Origin: DATGJX01 sp963830545
GTDB lineage: Bacteria; Vulcanimicrobiota; Vulcanimicrobiia; Vulcanimicrobiales; Vulcanimicrobiaceae
Direction: 5' to 3'
Length of the DNA: 64,000 nt
Assembly: GCA_963830545.1 (NCBI GenBank)
Contig: CAWHMK010000001.1
Coordinates: forward strand, 1,240,001-1,304,000
A model generated the notes under the pieces. That model had not been told where the DNA came from, ran no database searches, and saw only the letters and a list, made by a program, of their open reading frames with translations. A program made the position numbers and the translations under genes. Position 1 is the first letter of the stretch, and the number at the start of each line of letters is the position of its first letter. This document shows positions 18,074-28,036 of the stretch, in pieces.

Positions 18074-18153
18074 CAGTATCCGCCTCCGCAGCCAGCGGCG
18101 AGTGAAGCCGTCAGTGCAAGTCCGGCAGCCGGTCCGTCTAGTCGTCGAATCAT
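18073..18153 (-). CDS. 26-residue predicted lipopeptide, first gene of the SCO operon
   Basis: A 26-codon ORF starts at an ATG just after GGGAGG and ends in TGATG, sharing a base with the SCO start. It reads MIRRLDGPAAG, then a hydrophobic run and the lipobox-like LAAGC, then GGGY. After lipoprotein processing the mature part would be only five residues. It could be a real tiny lipoprotein or a leader ORF that couples translation into sco. The ribosome binding site and overlap support it; there is no homology evidence. Confidence 0.5.
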   Translation of the reverse strand: MIRRLDGPAAGLALTASLAAGCGGGY

Positions 18154-18215
18154 TGATCCTCCCGAACGGCGATGTTCCGGGAGAGCGTAAGCCGAAGTAA
18201 TGAAGAAAGTTTGAA

Positions 18216-19034
18216 TCAGGGGGTTGCGATTGCGTCTCGCATTGCACCCGCGAGATTGCGTAGCGCGACGTCGTCCGACGCGTCGCGTGCGACCGTGTCG
18301 AACGCGGCCCGCGCTTCGGTACGTTTTCCCTGATGCAGGAGCACGGTGCCGAGCGCGAAACGCGCGCGCCCGTAATCCGGTGCGAGATCGAGCGCGACGC
18401 GCAATTCCTGTTCGGCCGATGCATACCGGCCTTCGCGCGCCTGCGCGATCGCAAGATTGTAGTGCGCGAGCGCATACTGCGGATCCGTCTTCAGCAGCTC
18501 TCCGAAACTCGCTTGCGCGGCGGCGTTGTCGCCTTGACGCAACGCCACGATACCGCGCGAATAGAGTGCGCGCGCTGAATCCGGAGCGAGCGCTATGAAT
18601 CGATCGGCGACGGTTCGCGCATCCGAGAGATCGCCGCGAGCCAAGTCGACGGCGATCAAGTTTGCCATCGCCGCGAGGAACTCGGGATCGCCGGCAATCG
18701 CCGCCCGAAACGCGCGCGCAGCATCGTCGAGCCGCTGCAAATGCGCATATGAAATTCCTAAGTCGTAATAAGCCGTCGAGTACTGGGGCTCGGATGGATG
18801 GATCTGAATGATGCGTTCGAATTCAGGCACGGCGTTCGCCCATTGCGCGCGGCGCTCTGCATCCAGACCGATCGCGAAGCGCTCGCGCACTTCGCGCGCC
18901 TGTGCGATCGAGCGCAGCGTTTGCACGTCCGTCGTGTGCGGCGCAGGCGTTGCCGTGCCGTACGTCTGCGCTGCTGCAACGGCAAAGCTTGCAGTGAAGA
19001 CCACGAACACCGCAGCGGAGGCTCGAAAAGACAT
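18216..19034 (-). CDS. Exported TPR-repeat protein
   Basis: The 272-aa product has a signal peptide (AAVFVVFTASFAVAAAQ) and about five to six tetratricopeptide repeats, for example AYYDLGISYAHLQRLDDAARAF and ALAHYNLAIAQAREGRYASAE. TPR proteins are scaffolds for complexes. It begins 2 bases after the stop of the small membrane protein upstream, so both form one operon. About 60 bases separate it from the SCO operon leader. Partners are unknown. Confidence 0.8.
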   Translation of the reverse strand: MSFRASAAVFVVFTASFAVAAAQTYGTATPAPHTTDVQTLRSIAQAREVRERFAIGLDAERRAQWANAVPEFERIIQIHPSEPQYSTAYYDLGISYAHLQRLDDAARAFRAAIAGDPEFLAAMANLIAVDLARGDLSDARTVADRFIALAPDSARALYSRGIVALRQGDNAAAQASFGELLKTDPQYALAHYNLAIAQAREGRYASAEQELRVALDLAPDYGRARFALGTVLLHQGKRTEARAAFDTVARDASDDVALRNLAGAMRDAIATP

Positions 19035-19036
19035 GC

Positions 19037-19291
19037 CTATGGAGCCGTCGCGTCCGGAAGTTCGGCGTCGCTCCAATGTCGGGCCGAGGCGGCTTGCTCG
19101 GGTTTGCACGCCCAGCCTTTGCGGCCCGCCTCGGTAATCGGCCCGAGCATTGCGGGCGCGGCGGAAGGCTGCATCGCGGAATCCAGCATGGACTGGAACG
19201 AGGCGGCTCCGGCAATGCCCGCGGCGGCGCCGCCGGCCACGGCGGTGCCCAGTGCGCAGCACAGAACCAGGCGGATCCAGAACCTTGACAT
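19037..19291 (-). CDS. Small exported or membrane protein
   Basis: The 84-aa product has an N-terminal hydrophobic helix rich in Ala and Gly (LVLCCALGTAVAGG) and a short polar tail containing WACKPEQAASA. No family is recognised. It is the first gene of the TPR operon. A TATACT element ends only 7 bases before the ATG and no Shine-Dalgarno is seen, so the message may be leaderless. It is divergent from the TonB receptor with a 33-base gap. Confidence 0.55.
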   Translation of the reverse strand: MSRFWIRLVLCCALGTAVAGGAAAGIAGAASFQSMLDSAMQPSAAPAMLGPITEAGRKGWACKPEQAASARHWSDAELPDATAP

Positions 19292-19324
19292 TGGTTCAAG
19301 TATAACCGAACCTCTGAAGAATCC

Positions 19325-21128
19325 GTGAAACGCTGCCTGCTTATTTTGCTCTCGCCCATGCTACTGGCGACGGCCCCGACGCCGCTGGTCGTCGGCATCG
19401 TTCGCGACCAATCCGGAGCCCCGATCGCCGGGGCGCGCGTGGCCGGTGGAGGAGCCGTCACCCAAACCGACGAGCAGGGAACCTTCGCGTTGCAAACCGG
19501 AGCGCAAAACGTTTCGATAACGTGCTCCTACTGCCAAACGCTCACACGCAGCGTAACGGCCGGGCAGCCGCTCGTCGTTCTGATCCATCGCTTCGACGCG
19601 ATGGCGCAAGAGGCGCCGTCGCAACGCGACATCGCCTCGGTGCCGTACGGGGACGCGGAATCGCTTGCGGCGCTACGACCTTTCACGCTGCTGGAACGGA
19701 GTTCCAGCGTGCTCGCGGGAGCGCAAGTGTCCGACCGCGGAGCCGCCTCGAATGGCGCGCTGGTCTTCGACGACGGCATTCCGGTGTACGACATCGTCTC
19801 GAACCGCTCGCCGTTCGACGTGTTTCCTTCATACACGGTGCAGCAAATTTCGTGGAGTTCTCCGGCGCAGGCGTTTACGTACGGAGATCTCGGCGGCGGC
19901 GGAACCGTGCTGGCGCAAACGCGCAGCGCCGATCCGTGGAGCGGCTTGGCCGGCGCCGGAGACGCGAGCGCATTTCGCACCGCTGAGAACGGCGGCGATG
20001 CAGCTTGGTCGCTGGACGCATCGAGCGTTCCGGGCGATGTGCGGGAACGCGCGGACGCATTCGCGCACCTCGCGCGCGGCGACGACGCGTTCGACATCAC
20101 TGCCGTTGCATCGCAAGGCCGCTACTCGCCCCCGCTCGATGGTTTGGACACCTCGGCGACCGGGATGCGCGTGAGCTGATTCTCGCACGCGTGAGAATAC
20201 GATACGCGCATCGGTCGTGGCGGACGGGGGCAGTTACGGCGGAATGGCGCAAGGCAATGCGTTCGCGGCCAAGTGGAGCGACCTGGAAGCGCAAGCGGGC
20301 GTCGTGACGAACACGCCGGTCCACTTTTTTTTGGATGCGGATGCGCGAACGTCGAGCGGGTACTACGCTACGGCAAGCCCCATGCTCCCGCTCGCCGCGG
20401 GCACCGTGGCGCAAACGCGCGTGGACGCCGGTGCGCAAACGTCGGGTGAGCGGTACGATGCGCGCCTGGGCTTCGGCGCGTTCGATTTTCGTTATGTCGG
20501 AGGCGCAGCCGGCGCGCGCTCGACGTTCGACGGCGGCATCATTGCACCCGGGTTCTCCGGTTCGTACGAATTCGATGCGCATTGGACGCTGCAACTCGAA
20601 GGAGGCGAATCGTTCGCGCTTCCGACTGTGCTCGAGAACTTCGTCTCGCCGGCCGACTCGTCCGCACTCGTCTTCGACCGCAACGCAATGCTGGCAGAAA
20701 CCCTGACCTACGGCGATCTTCGGCGCTTTCACGCATCGCTCACGTCTTTGAGTGAACGCGTTACGGGACTCGATCCCGGCACGGTGCACTCCTTTGGCGT
20801 CTCCGCCGCATGGCAGATTGCGCCGCAGCTTTCGCTGCGCGCGTGGATTTTGCGGGACAACGATTTCACGCAGCCGTACGAGCACATCTACCGTTTCGGC
20901 GCCAATCCGCAGCCCGCGACTGTAGGCTCGTATTGGCTGACGTACGACGCCGGGAACGTGCGCGTCGACGCGCTCTACCGGCGCGACTTACTGAACTACA
21001 GCGCGGATCCGCATTTCGACGCGTCTGTTTCTGCGGCGATTTCGCGCGAATTGCGTCTCTACGGATCGACGGAGCGGATCGCGGGAACGCGTACGTTCAT
21101 CTTCGGGATACGGACCCAAACGCCGTAA
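19325..21128 (+). pseudogene. TonB-dependent-receptor-like outer-membrane protein, frameshifted near 20170
   Basis: From a GTG start there is a signal peptide, a carboxypeptidase-regulatory-like domain (VVGIVRDQSGAPIAGARV) and a short plug-like region (VFDDGIPVYDIVSNRSPF). Barrel strands follow. At ATGMRV near 20170 the frame ends in TGA and continues one base off as ADSRTREN, running to 21128 with barrel repeats and a terminal aromatic-rich strand. The total is about 600 residues, short for a TonB receptor. It lies beside peptide-catabolism genes, so peptide or nutrient uptake is a plausible job. Confidence 0.68.
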
Positions 21129-22859
21129 TCAGTAACCTGACGCCAACCCTGCGGGATGCCGGCCGTCCGTGCCGCCGTAACGGATGCCGGTTCTGGGGTC
21201 GACGAGTACTGCTTGCGCGGATCCCCACGACGGAATTTCCTTAAACGTGTACCCCATCGCTTGCAGCTGCTGCATCGCCGGTGCGTCGAGTGCGCCAGGC
21301 TCCATCTCCACGACGTCCGGGAGCCATTGCATGTGCAGGCGGGGCGCATTCACCGCTTGCTGCACGTTCATGCCGTAGTCGACGACGTTTTGGATGGTCG
21401 AGAGCACGATCGTGATGATGCGCGATCCCCCCGGACTTCCCGTGACCAGGAACAACTTGCCGTTCTTCGTGACGATCGTCGGCGCCATCGACGAGAGCGG
21501 CCGTTTGCCGGGCCGAATGTCGTTACGAACGCCCTGCACGAGACCGTACATATTCGGAACGCCGGGCTTGCTCGTGAAGTCGTCCATCTCGTCGTTCAGA
21601 AAAAAGCCGGTGTCGCCGGCAATGACGCCGGCGCCGAACAAGTCGTTCAGCGTGTACGTTACGGCGACCGCGTTCCCCCACTTGTCGACGATCGAAAAAT
21701 GCGTCGTGTCGTCGTTCTCGTGTGCAACGGGTCCCAATCCGGGCTGCACGTCGACCGAAGGCGTGGCTTTGCCGCTCGAAATGGATGCACGCAATTTCGC
21801 CGCGTAGGTTTCGGAAAGCAGATCGGCAACCGGATTCTCCACGAAGGAGGGATCGCCCAAATACGTGTTGCGATCTGCGTAGGCGCGCCGTTCGGCCTCG
21901 ATAACGTCGTGCACACTTTGCGCACTGTGCCAGCCCCACGTTTGCAGCGGGTACGCGGAGGTGACGTTCAGAATTTCGCACAGCGTCGTGCCGCCGGAAC
22001 TAGGCGGCGGAGCCGAACTGATCTGGTATCCGCGATACGTGCAATGCACGGGCGACTGCTCGTCGACGGTGTAATGTGCGAAATCGTCCAACGAGAGCAT
22101 GCCGCCCTCTTTGTAGTCTGCATCCACGATCGCTTGCGCTACCGGGCCGCTGTAAAATGCCGGCGCGCCGCTTTTTGCTATCGCGCGCAGCGTTGCGGCG
22201 AGCTCGGGCTGGCGCAAGACCTCACCGGCTTGCGGCAAGCGACCGTTCTTCATGAAAATCGCGCGCACGTTGGGCTGGTTCGCAAATGTATACGCGCCGC
22301 TGGAGCCTTCACCCGACGCGCCTTTGAAAATCGCCGCGTCACCTGCCTGCAGCGTAAAGCCGTTTTGCGCGAGTGAAATCGCCGGCGCCATCAACACGCC
22401 GCGCGGCAGCGTTGCGAATTCCGAACGCGCATGCTCCATACCCATCACGGTTCCGGGAACGCCGACGGCGAGATACCCTTTCGTGCTTGCATGCGGCTCG
22501 ACGTCACCCTTTGCATCGAGATACATCCGCGGGCTCGCGCGCAGCGGCGCTTTTTCGCGAAAATCGATGAATCGCTCACGCCCGTCGTGCGTCCGCACCA
22601 GCATGAATCCGCCGCCGCCGATGTTTCCACAGCACGGATCGACGACGGCGAGCGCGTACGTCACGGCAATCGCGGCATCGACCGCATTGCCTCCGCGCCG
22701 CAAAATACTCAGACCCGCTTGCGTCGCGTAATGCTGTTCGGTTGCAATCATCGCATGTGCGCCGCGTGCCGGCGCCGCGTTTTTCCACGACGGCTGCGAA
22801 GCGGGCGCGACGGCGGTCAATAGCGCGGCCAGCGTAGCCGCGACGAATCGCTTCAGCAT
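21129..22859 (-). CDS. ggt: Gamma-glutamyltransferase
   Basis: The 576-aa precursor has a signal peptide (ATLAALLTAVAPASQ) and matches periplasmic gamma-glutamyltransferase. That enzyme cleaves itself before a threonine and then hydrolyses or transfers gamma-glutamyl groups of glutathione and gamma-glutamyl peptides. The autoprocessing site is in NDDTTHFSIVD; other marks are RGGNAVDAAIAVTYALAVVDP, PPPSSGGTTLCEILN and TGSPGGSRIITIVL. GGAAGGT precedes the chosen ATG; an upstream in-frame start would only add a polar extension. It ends one base past the TonB gene. It fits the peptide-scavenging region. Confidence 0.95.
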   Translation of the reverse strand: MLKRFVAATLAALLTAVAPASQPSWKNAAPARGAHAMIATEQHYATQAGLSILRRGGNAVDAAIAVTYALAVVDPCCGNIGGGGFMLVRTHDGRERFIDFREKAPLRASPRMYLDAKGDVEPHASTKGYLAVGVPGTVMGMEHARSEFATLPRGVLMAPAISLAQNGFTLQAGDAAIFKGASGEGSSGAYTFANQPNVRAIFMKNGRLPQAGEVLRQPELAATLRAIAKSGAPAFYSGPVAQAIVDADYKEGGMLSLDDFAHYTVDEQSPVHCTYRGYQISSAPPPSSGGTTLCEILNVTSAYPLQTWGWHSAQSVHDVIEAERRAYADRNTYLGDPSFVENPVADLLSETYAAKLRASISSGKATPSVDVQPGLGPVAHENDDTTHFSIVDKWGNAVAVTYTLNDLFGAGVIAGDTGFFLNDEMDDFTSKPGVPNMYGLVQGVRNDIRPGKRPLSSMAPTIVTKNGKLFLVTGSPGGSRIITIVLSTIQNVVDYGMNVQQAVNAPRLHMQWLPDVVEMEPGALDAPAMQQLQAMGYTFKEIPSWGSAQAVLVDPRTGIRYGGTDGRHPAGLASGY

Positions 22860-22994
22860 TTTCGGACCTTCCACCTGACGGCTTGCCTTTCCGTCCCGCC
22901 CGGGCGGCCTCGTCATGCAACCCAAGTGCTTTTGGGAAGCGCTCGCCCTTTGCGCACAGCGGCGTCCCTTATCGCGATCGGAGCTTCTTCGAGC

Positions 22995-24458
22995 TCAGGT
23001 TGAGGCGAACGGATCGGCAACCCGCGGCCAATAGCTCAGGTCGCGTTTCTTATAGTCGATCGCCGCAAAGTCCGGCGTCAGCGCGCCGGGCGTTTCCAAA
23101 TGGAATACGGCGTTCGCGATCGGTGCGAACTTGCCCCAGAAATGATGCGACGACTTCACCACGACGATGCGCATGCGATCGAGTGGAATCCCGAGATCCG
23201 TGAATGCGTTGGGAGCGAATACCTGCGAACGAACGGAAGCGAGCACGATATGCACTCCGGCGGTTTCGACCCAGGCCGCGCGCCCGAGTGGAACGAGTCC
23301 CGTGTCGTCCATCGAGTCTTGCGCGTGGTCTTCGCGCAGCTTTCGAATCGTGACGCGCAGGTCGAGGGGCATTCCGGAAGCGACGCCGAGTTTGCCACCC
23401 AGGCGTAGGTCGATGACGGCGCCCTCTTCCGCCTCGAAGCACGTCTGCACCGCACCGGGATCGTAATAGACGCCGCTCGCCGCCTCTCGAACGCCGCGTT
23501 CCAGCATTCGTCGAAGGACGTGCGTGCAGTCTCCCGGAGCGCCGCCGCCGGCATTGTCCGCCATGTCGGCCAGCACGGCGGGTCCGTGAGGGGACGAGTC
23601 GCTTTCGTCCAACGCACGATCGAGAGAGTACGTTCGAATCTGCGCCTGTTCGCGAATTGCCCAAAACGCGCGGCCGAAGCGCTCCGCAACGGAATGCGCC
23701 AAACGTTCGCTGCCGTCCGCGATCGCCAGGCATTTTGCGCCGCCGTGCTCGACGTCTCCCCAGGGAAAACCGTGAATCAAACTGATCGAAAGCACGCCGT
23801 CCCGTTCCGTTGCGCGCATTTGCGCGAGCAGCGCCTTCATCGGGTGCGCCGATGTCGGAAACAGTCCACTCATTCTGCAATCGAACGCAGCCATGACGGG
23901 ACGGATCGCGCCGCTCGCAGCCGCTACGCTCAGGCGATAGAGTTCCTCTCCGCGCGCGACGATGTCGGTATGCGGATATTCATTGTAGGCGAGCAGCAGG
24001 TTCGCCGAAGCGAGCATTGCCGGCGTGAGATGCGAATGAAGATCGAGTTCGGCGCCGACGATAGTCCGCGGTCCTGCGATCTCGCGCACGCGAGCGAGAA
24101 CGTCGCCTTCGCAATCGTCATAGCCGGCGGCCACCATTGCGCCGTGCAGATACAGCAGAACGATTTCGACCGGTAATGCACGCTGCAAGTCCTCGAGCAG
24201 TTCGTCACGCAGCAATTCGTACACCGAACGGAGTGTTATTCCGGCGGGCTCCGCCACGGCCGCGACGCTCTCGACGACCGTGTGCCCTTGTGCCTGTGCG
24301 AGTTCCCGCCAGCGCACCATCGCCGCGGTCTCCGAATTCTTTCGAATGGGCGCGAAGCGGCCGTGCTGTATTCCGTTCTCGTCGAAGGCCTGCCGACCCG
24401 TCGGTATCGGCGAAAAGGTATTCGTTTCGGTGACGAGCGCAGCCGTGAAGATGCGCAT
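22995..24458 (-). CDS. mlrC: MlrC-type metallopeptidase (M81)
   Basis: This 487-aa protein belongs to the MlrC/microcystinase C family, zinc metallopeptidases that open linear peptides with unusual amino acids. It starts MRIFTAALVTETNTFSPIPTG as family members do. It shows ELDLHSHLT with candidate ligands, YNEYPHTDI, the aspartate-rich ADMADNAGGGAPGD, and the C-terminal FAPNAFTDLGI and VVVKSSHHFWGKF. The gene stops 5 bases after the neighbouring serine hydrolase on the same strand. A role in peptide degradation is more likely than microcystin breakdown. Confidence 0.88.
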   Translation of the reverse strand: MRIFTAALVTETNTFSPIPTGRQAFDENGIQHGRFAPIRKNSETAAMVRWRELAQAQGHTVVESVAAVAEPAGITLRSVYELLRDELLEDLQRALPVEIVLLYLHGAMVAAGYDDCEGDVLARVREIAGPRTIVGAELDLHSHLTPAMLASANLLLAYNEYPHTDIVARGEELYRLSVAAASGAIRPVMAAFDCRMSGLFPTSAHPMKALLAQMRATERDGVLSISLIHGFPWGDVEHGGAKCLAIADGSERLAHSVAERFGRAFWAIREQAQIRTYSLDRALDESDSSPHGPAVLADMADNAGGGAPGDCTHVLRRMLERGVREAASGVYYDPGAVQTCFEAEEGAVIDLRLGGKLGVASGMPLDLRVTIRKLREDHAQDSMDDTGLVPLGRAAWVETAGVHIVLASVRSQVFAPNAFTDLGIPLDRMRIVVVKSSHHFWGKFAPIANAVFHLETPGALTPDFAAIDYKKRDLSYWPRVADPFAST

Positions 24459-24463
24459 CGCGG

Positions 24464-25586
24464 CTAGTGCGAAGGCGTGTCGAAAATTGCGCGCGCTATG
24501 CGCAGTGCGATGACCTCCGGAGATGCATCCGTCACGTTCGTCAGCACGACGACTTCCAAGCCGGCCTGCGGAAACACCAAGTTCATCGCGCGGCCGCCGG
24601 GTACGCCTCCGTTGTGCCAAATCAGCGGGCGGCCTTCTGCCGAACCGCGTACCCAGCCGAATGCGTAGCCGCCGCCGAGATTGTTTTTGCTGTCGGTAGA
24701 TTTGAGCATGACGATGTGCGGAGGCGGCGTCGTCGCGGCGCGCACCCATTTCGCAGATAAGATGCGATCGCCGAAAAATGCGCCGTCCCAATGAACGACG
24801 TCCGTGACGTTCGACGCGAGCGCGCCGGCGGAGTTGCCCCAATCCATCGATTGGCGCGGTATGAGATCGAAATGTCCTTTGGAATAGTTGTAGCCGCGGA
24901 CGACGTCGTTACCCGCGGGAACCGACGATCGCAGGTACTGCGTCGACGTCAGGCCCAGCGGCATCAGAACGTTTTGCTTGAGGAATTGCGGATACGTCAT
25001 ACCCGAAATGCGCGCTACGAGCATTCCCGCGATTGCGTAATTCGTGTTGCTGTATTCGTATTTGGTCCCCGGCGTGAAGTGCAGGGGCATGCCGGCGACC
25101 AGCGCTACGAGGCTTGCCGCGGAATGCGGCCCCGATCGGCCCGCGAAAATCGACGCGAGCAGCGGCTTGTTTTCCAAATAATCCGGAAGGCCGCTGGTCT
25201 GGTCGAGCAGCTCGCGCACGGTGACTTCCTTCGCGTGCGGCGCATTCGGCAAATAGCGCGCTACCGGCGAATCCAGATCGAGCCGCCCACGTTCGACCAG
25301 CAGCAAGGACAGCGGTCGAAGTAAACTCTTTGGTCATCGAACCGATCGGAAAAATCGTTTGTGAAGTGACGGGCAAATGCCGCTCGCGATCGCGCACGCC
25401 GTAGCCCCGCGCGAGCAGCACGCTGCCGCGTCTGCCGACGCCGAGTTCCAATCCCACGATGTGTTGATCGGCCATCGCACGCGCGACGATCTTGTCGAAG
25501 CTCGCCCTCTGCGCGGCGGTAAAAGAATTCGCTTGCGCGACCGCACCCGCGGCGAAAAAGAAGACTGCCAGCACAAACGCTTTCAT
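24464..25586 (-). pseudogene. SxxK serine hydrolase (class C beta-lactamase family), frameshifted near 25300
   Basis: The start at 25586 gives a signal peptide and the catalytic SMTK in FPIGSMTKEFTS. The frame then slips by one base near 25300 and resumes as LLLVERGRLDLDSPVARYL, with the YSN triad in YEYSNTNYA and a later H.GG (WHNGGVPGG). It ends TPSH at 24464. Proteins of this fold include beta-lactamases, D-aminopeptidases, esterases and PBP-like peptidases. The ATG overlaps the epimerase stop. Cell-wall or D-peptide cleavage is inferred from the neighbours. Confidence 0.75.
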
Positions 25587-26590
25587 CGTTCGTACCCCCA
25601 AACGTTTTCCGGACACCAGATACAGCCGTTTTCGTAGACGACGGCGGGTTCGCGATCGCGCTGCAGCAACAGCGGGCCATCCAAGTCGGTGACGTCACAC
25701 AATTGGCCGAGCACGAATCCGGGCGCCATTGCCAGCGAGGTGCCGCTCATGTTTCCGACCATGACCTTCAAACCCAGACGGCGCGCCTCCGCCTCCATTT
25801 CGAGAGCATGCGTAAGACCGCCGCACTTGTCGAGTTTGATGTTGACGACGGTGTAGCGTCCAACCAAGTTCGCAAGATCGTCGATGCTTTGCGCGCTTTC
25901 GTCGGCTGCGAGTGCAATGGGCGAAACCAAGCCGTCCAAATCTGCGTCCCGTCCGATCGGAACGGGCTGTTCGACGAGCTGAACGGCGGCCGCTGAAAGC
26001 GCGGGCAGCAGCCGCTCGAGAGATTCGCGCGTGAAACCTTGATTCGCGTCAACGGCCATCCACACGTCGGGACGCGCCGCGCGAACCGCACGCACGCGTT
26101 CCGCATCGCTGCCGTCGCCGGTAAGTTTCAGTTTGAGTGCTCGCGCGGACTGAAACGCGCGCGCACGCTCGGCCATTTTCGCGGGTTCGTCCGCACCGAG
26201 CGTGTACGTCGTCGTGATGGGACGCGGCGGCGCAAGACCGGCCAGACTCCACACCGGCGACTGTGCCTCCTTGGATTCGAGTTCCCAAAGCGCGCAATCC
26301 AGTGCGTTGCGAGCGCCGCCCGGCGGCAGAAGCGCGAGCAGTTCGCGGCGTCCCGCTCCGCGTGCAATTTCGTCCGCAATGGCTTCGACCTGCGCGACGC
26401 AGCGTTCGGGCGTGTCGTTTTTATAATAGACGCCGCAAGCTTCGCCGCGCCCGAGCATGCCTCGGCGGCGCACTTCGACGACCGCGACTTCGGCGTCGGT
26501 CCATTCGTAACCGGTGATGCGGAACGGGTAGAGGTACGGCCAGCGCTCGATGCGAGCGTGAACGGCGGTCGCGTTCGACGTGTCATGCAT
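25583..26590 (-). CDS. Enolase-superfamily dipeptide epimerase (Ala-Glu epimerase / DgcA-like)
   Basis: The 335-aa enzyme belongs to the muconate-lactonising subgroup of the enolase superfamily. It has the KxK base (ALKLKLTGD), metal ligands in AVDANQG, LVEQP and AADES, and the second base in VNIKLDKCGG. These enzymes epimerise L-Ala-D-Glu from murein or, as DgcA, racemise N-acetyl-D-glutamate. It overlaps the serine hydrolase (ATGA). A DUF1611/DgcN-like gene lies 9 kb away, the usual partner. Together they point to use of D-glutamate from cell-wall peptides. Confidence 0.88.
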   Translation of the reverse strand: MHDTSNATAVHARIERWPYLYPFRITGYEWTDAEVAVVEVRRRGMLGRGEACGVYYKNDTPERCVAQVEAIADEIARGAGRRELLALLPPGGARNALDCALWELESKEAQSPVWSLAGLAPPRPITTTYTLGADEPAKMAERARAFQSARALKLKLTGDGSDAERVRAVRAARPDVWMAVDANQGFTRESLERLLPALSAAAVQLVEQPVPIGRDADLDGLVSPIALAADESAQSIDDLANLVGRYTVVNIKLDKCGGLTHALEMEAEARRLGLKVMVGNMSGTSLAMAPGFVLGQLCDVTDLDGPLLLQRDREPAVVYENGCIWCPENVWGYER

Positions 26591-26695
26591 GCCGCCACCC
26601 GTTCGCCGCCTGAATGCCGATATTCTGCTTTCTGGAGCGATATTTTCCCCTTCGCGCGAGGAACGGCGCGCTGCGCCAAGTAACGCTATCGCAGA

Positions 26696-28036
26696 GTGAG
26701 TCAGCCGCACCTGGTCAAACGCCTGGGCCCGTTCGACGCCACGCTAATCGTGATGGGCGGCATCATCGCGTCCGGTATTTTCATGAACCCGTCGGTCGTC
26801 GCGCAACGCATGCACACGACGGGCCTGATCGTCTTTGCGTGGCTTCTTGGCGGCGTCATCGCACTAATCGGTGCGTTCGTTTACGCCGAACTCGCCGCGC
26901 GGCGCCCCGCCGTCGGCGGCATGTACGGCTATCTGCGCGACGCATATCATCCAGGACTGGCGTTCATGTCGGGATGGACCGCACTGCTCGTCAGCGAGAG
27001 CGGCGCAATTGCGGCTGTGTCGGTGACGTTCGGCACGTATACGCATCTGTGGTTTCCAATCGACGTGCGCGTGCTGGCGATCGCCGCAATTTTTGCAACG
27101 GGACTCGTCAACTGTTTCGGCGTGCGCCAAGGCGTCATAACGCAGAACGTCATGATGCTTTTGAAGATCGGCGCGATCGCGCTGATCATCGCGGCGGGTT
27201 TCTTCGGAACGCCGGCGGCACATGCGGTTGCGCTGCCTGCCGCTTCCGGAACGCTCGGCGTGCTCGCAGCGCTCGGCGCCGCGCTCATTCCCGTGTTCTA
27301 TTCGTACGACGGCTGGCAAACCGCGCCGTACATGGACCGCGAGATGAAGGAATCGCGACGCGCGATGCCTTTCGGCTTGGTGTTCGGCGTCATCGGCGTC
27401 GTCGTGCTCTATCTGGCCGTCACGCTCGGCGGACTGCGTACGCTGGGCGCGGCAGGTTTGGCGCACACGTCGACGCCTGCAACCGATATCGTGAAAATCG
27501 TGATCGGACGTCCGGGCGAGGGGATCGTCGCCGCCTTCATCGCGCTCTCAACGCTCGGTTTCCTGGGAAACATGGCGCTCACCATTCCGCGGCTGTACTA
27601 CACGATGGCGACCGACGGATTGTTTTTCAAACAGCTGGCGTATCTGCATCCCAAATCGAAGGCGCCCGTCGCGGCCATCGCCATGCAGTGCGTGGTAGCC
27701 AGCGTGATCGTCGGCTGGGGAAGTTATCAGCGCATCCTGGACTACGTTACTCCGATGGATTTTCTCTACATGACGCTCGCCGCGGTCGCCGTCTTCATCT
27801 TCCGCCGGCGCGATGCGGGCACGAGCCGCCCCGGCCTGCGCATCCCGGGTCATCCGTGGAGTACGGTGTTCTTCGCCGGCGTGAGCGCGGCGTTCGTCAT
27901 CAATTCGTACGTCGCGTTTCCCGGCGATTCGCTCATCGGGTTGGCCATTTTCTTTTCCGGCGTACCAATCTATTTTCTATGGCGCAGAAAAGTACAACCA
28001 GACAGGGGGGAACATGCAGAATATTCTTTGCCGTAA
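26696..28036 (+). CDS. APC-family amino acid permease
   Basis: The 446-aa protein has about twelve transmembrane helices and the start typical of the amino acid-polyamine-organocation family (LGPFDATLIVMGGIIASGIFMNP). Further marks are GGVIALIGAFVYAELAARRPAVGGMYGYL and YSYDGWQTAPYM. It would import or exchange amino acids across the inner membrane. It begins on GTG and overlaps the following serine hydrolase by about 23 bases. It likely takes up products of the surrounding peptidases. Confidence 0.92.
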   Translation: MSQPHLVKRLGPFDATLIVMGGIIASGIFMNPSVVAQRMHTTGLIVFAWLLGGVIALIGAFVYAELAARRPAVGGMYGYLRDAYHPGLAFMSGWTALLVSESGAIAAVSVTFGTYTHLWFPIDVRVLAIAAIFATGLVNCFGVRQGVITQNVMMLLKIGAIALIIAAGFFGTPAAHAVALPAASGTLGVLAALGAALIPVFYSYDGWQTAPYMDREMKESRRAMPFGLVFGVIGVVVLYLAVTLGGLRTLGAAGLAHTSTPATDIVKIVIGRPGEGIVAAFIALSTLGFLGNMALTIPRLYYTMATDGLFFKQLAYLHPKSKAPVAAIAMQCVVASVIVGWGSYQRILDYVTPMDFLYMTLAAVAVFIFRRRDAGTSRPGLRIPGHPWSTVFFAGVSAAFVINSYVAFPGDSLIGLAIFFSGVPIYFLWRRKVQPDRGEHAEYSLP

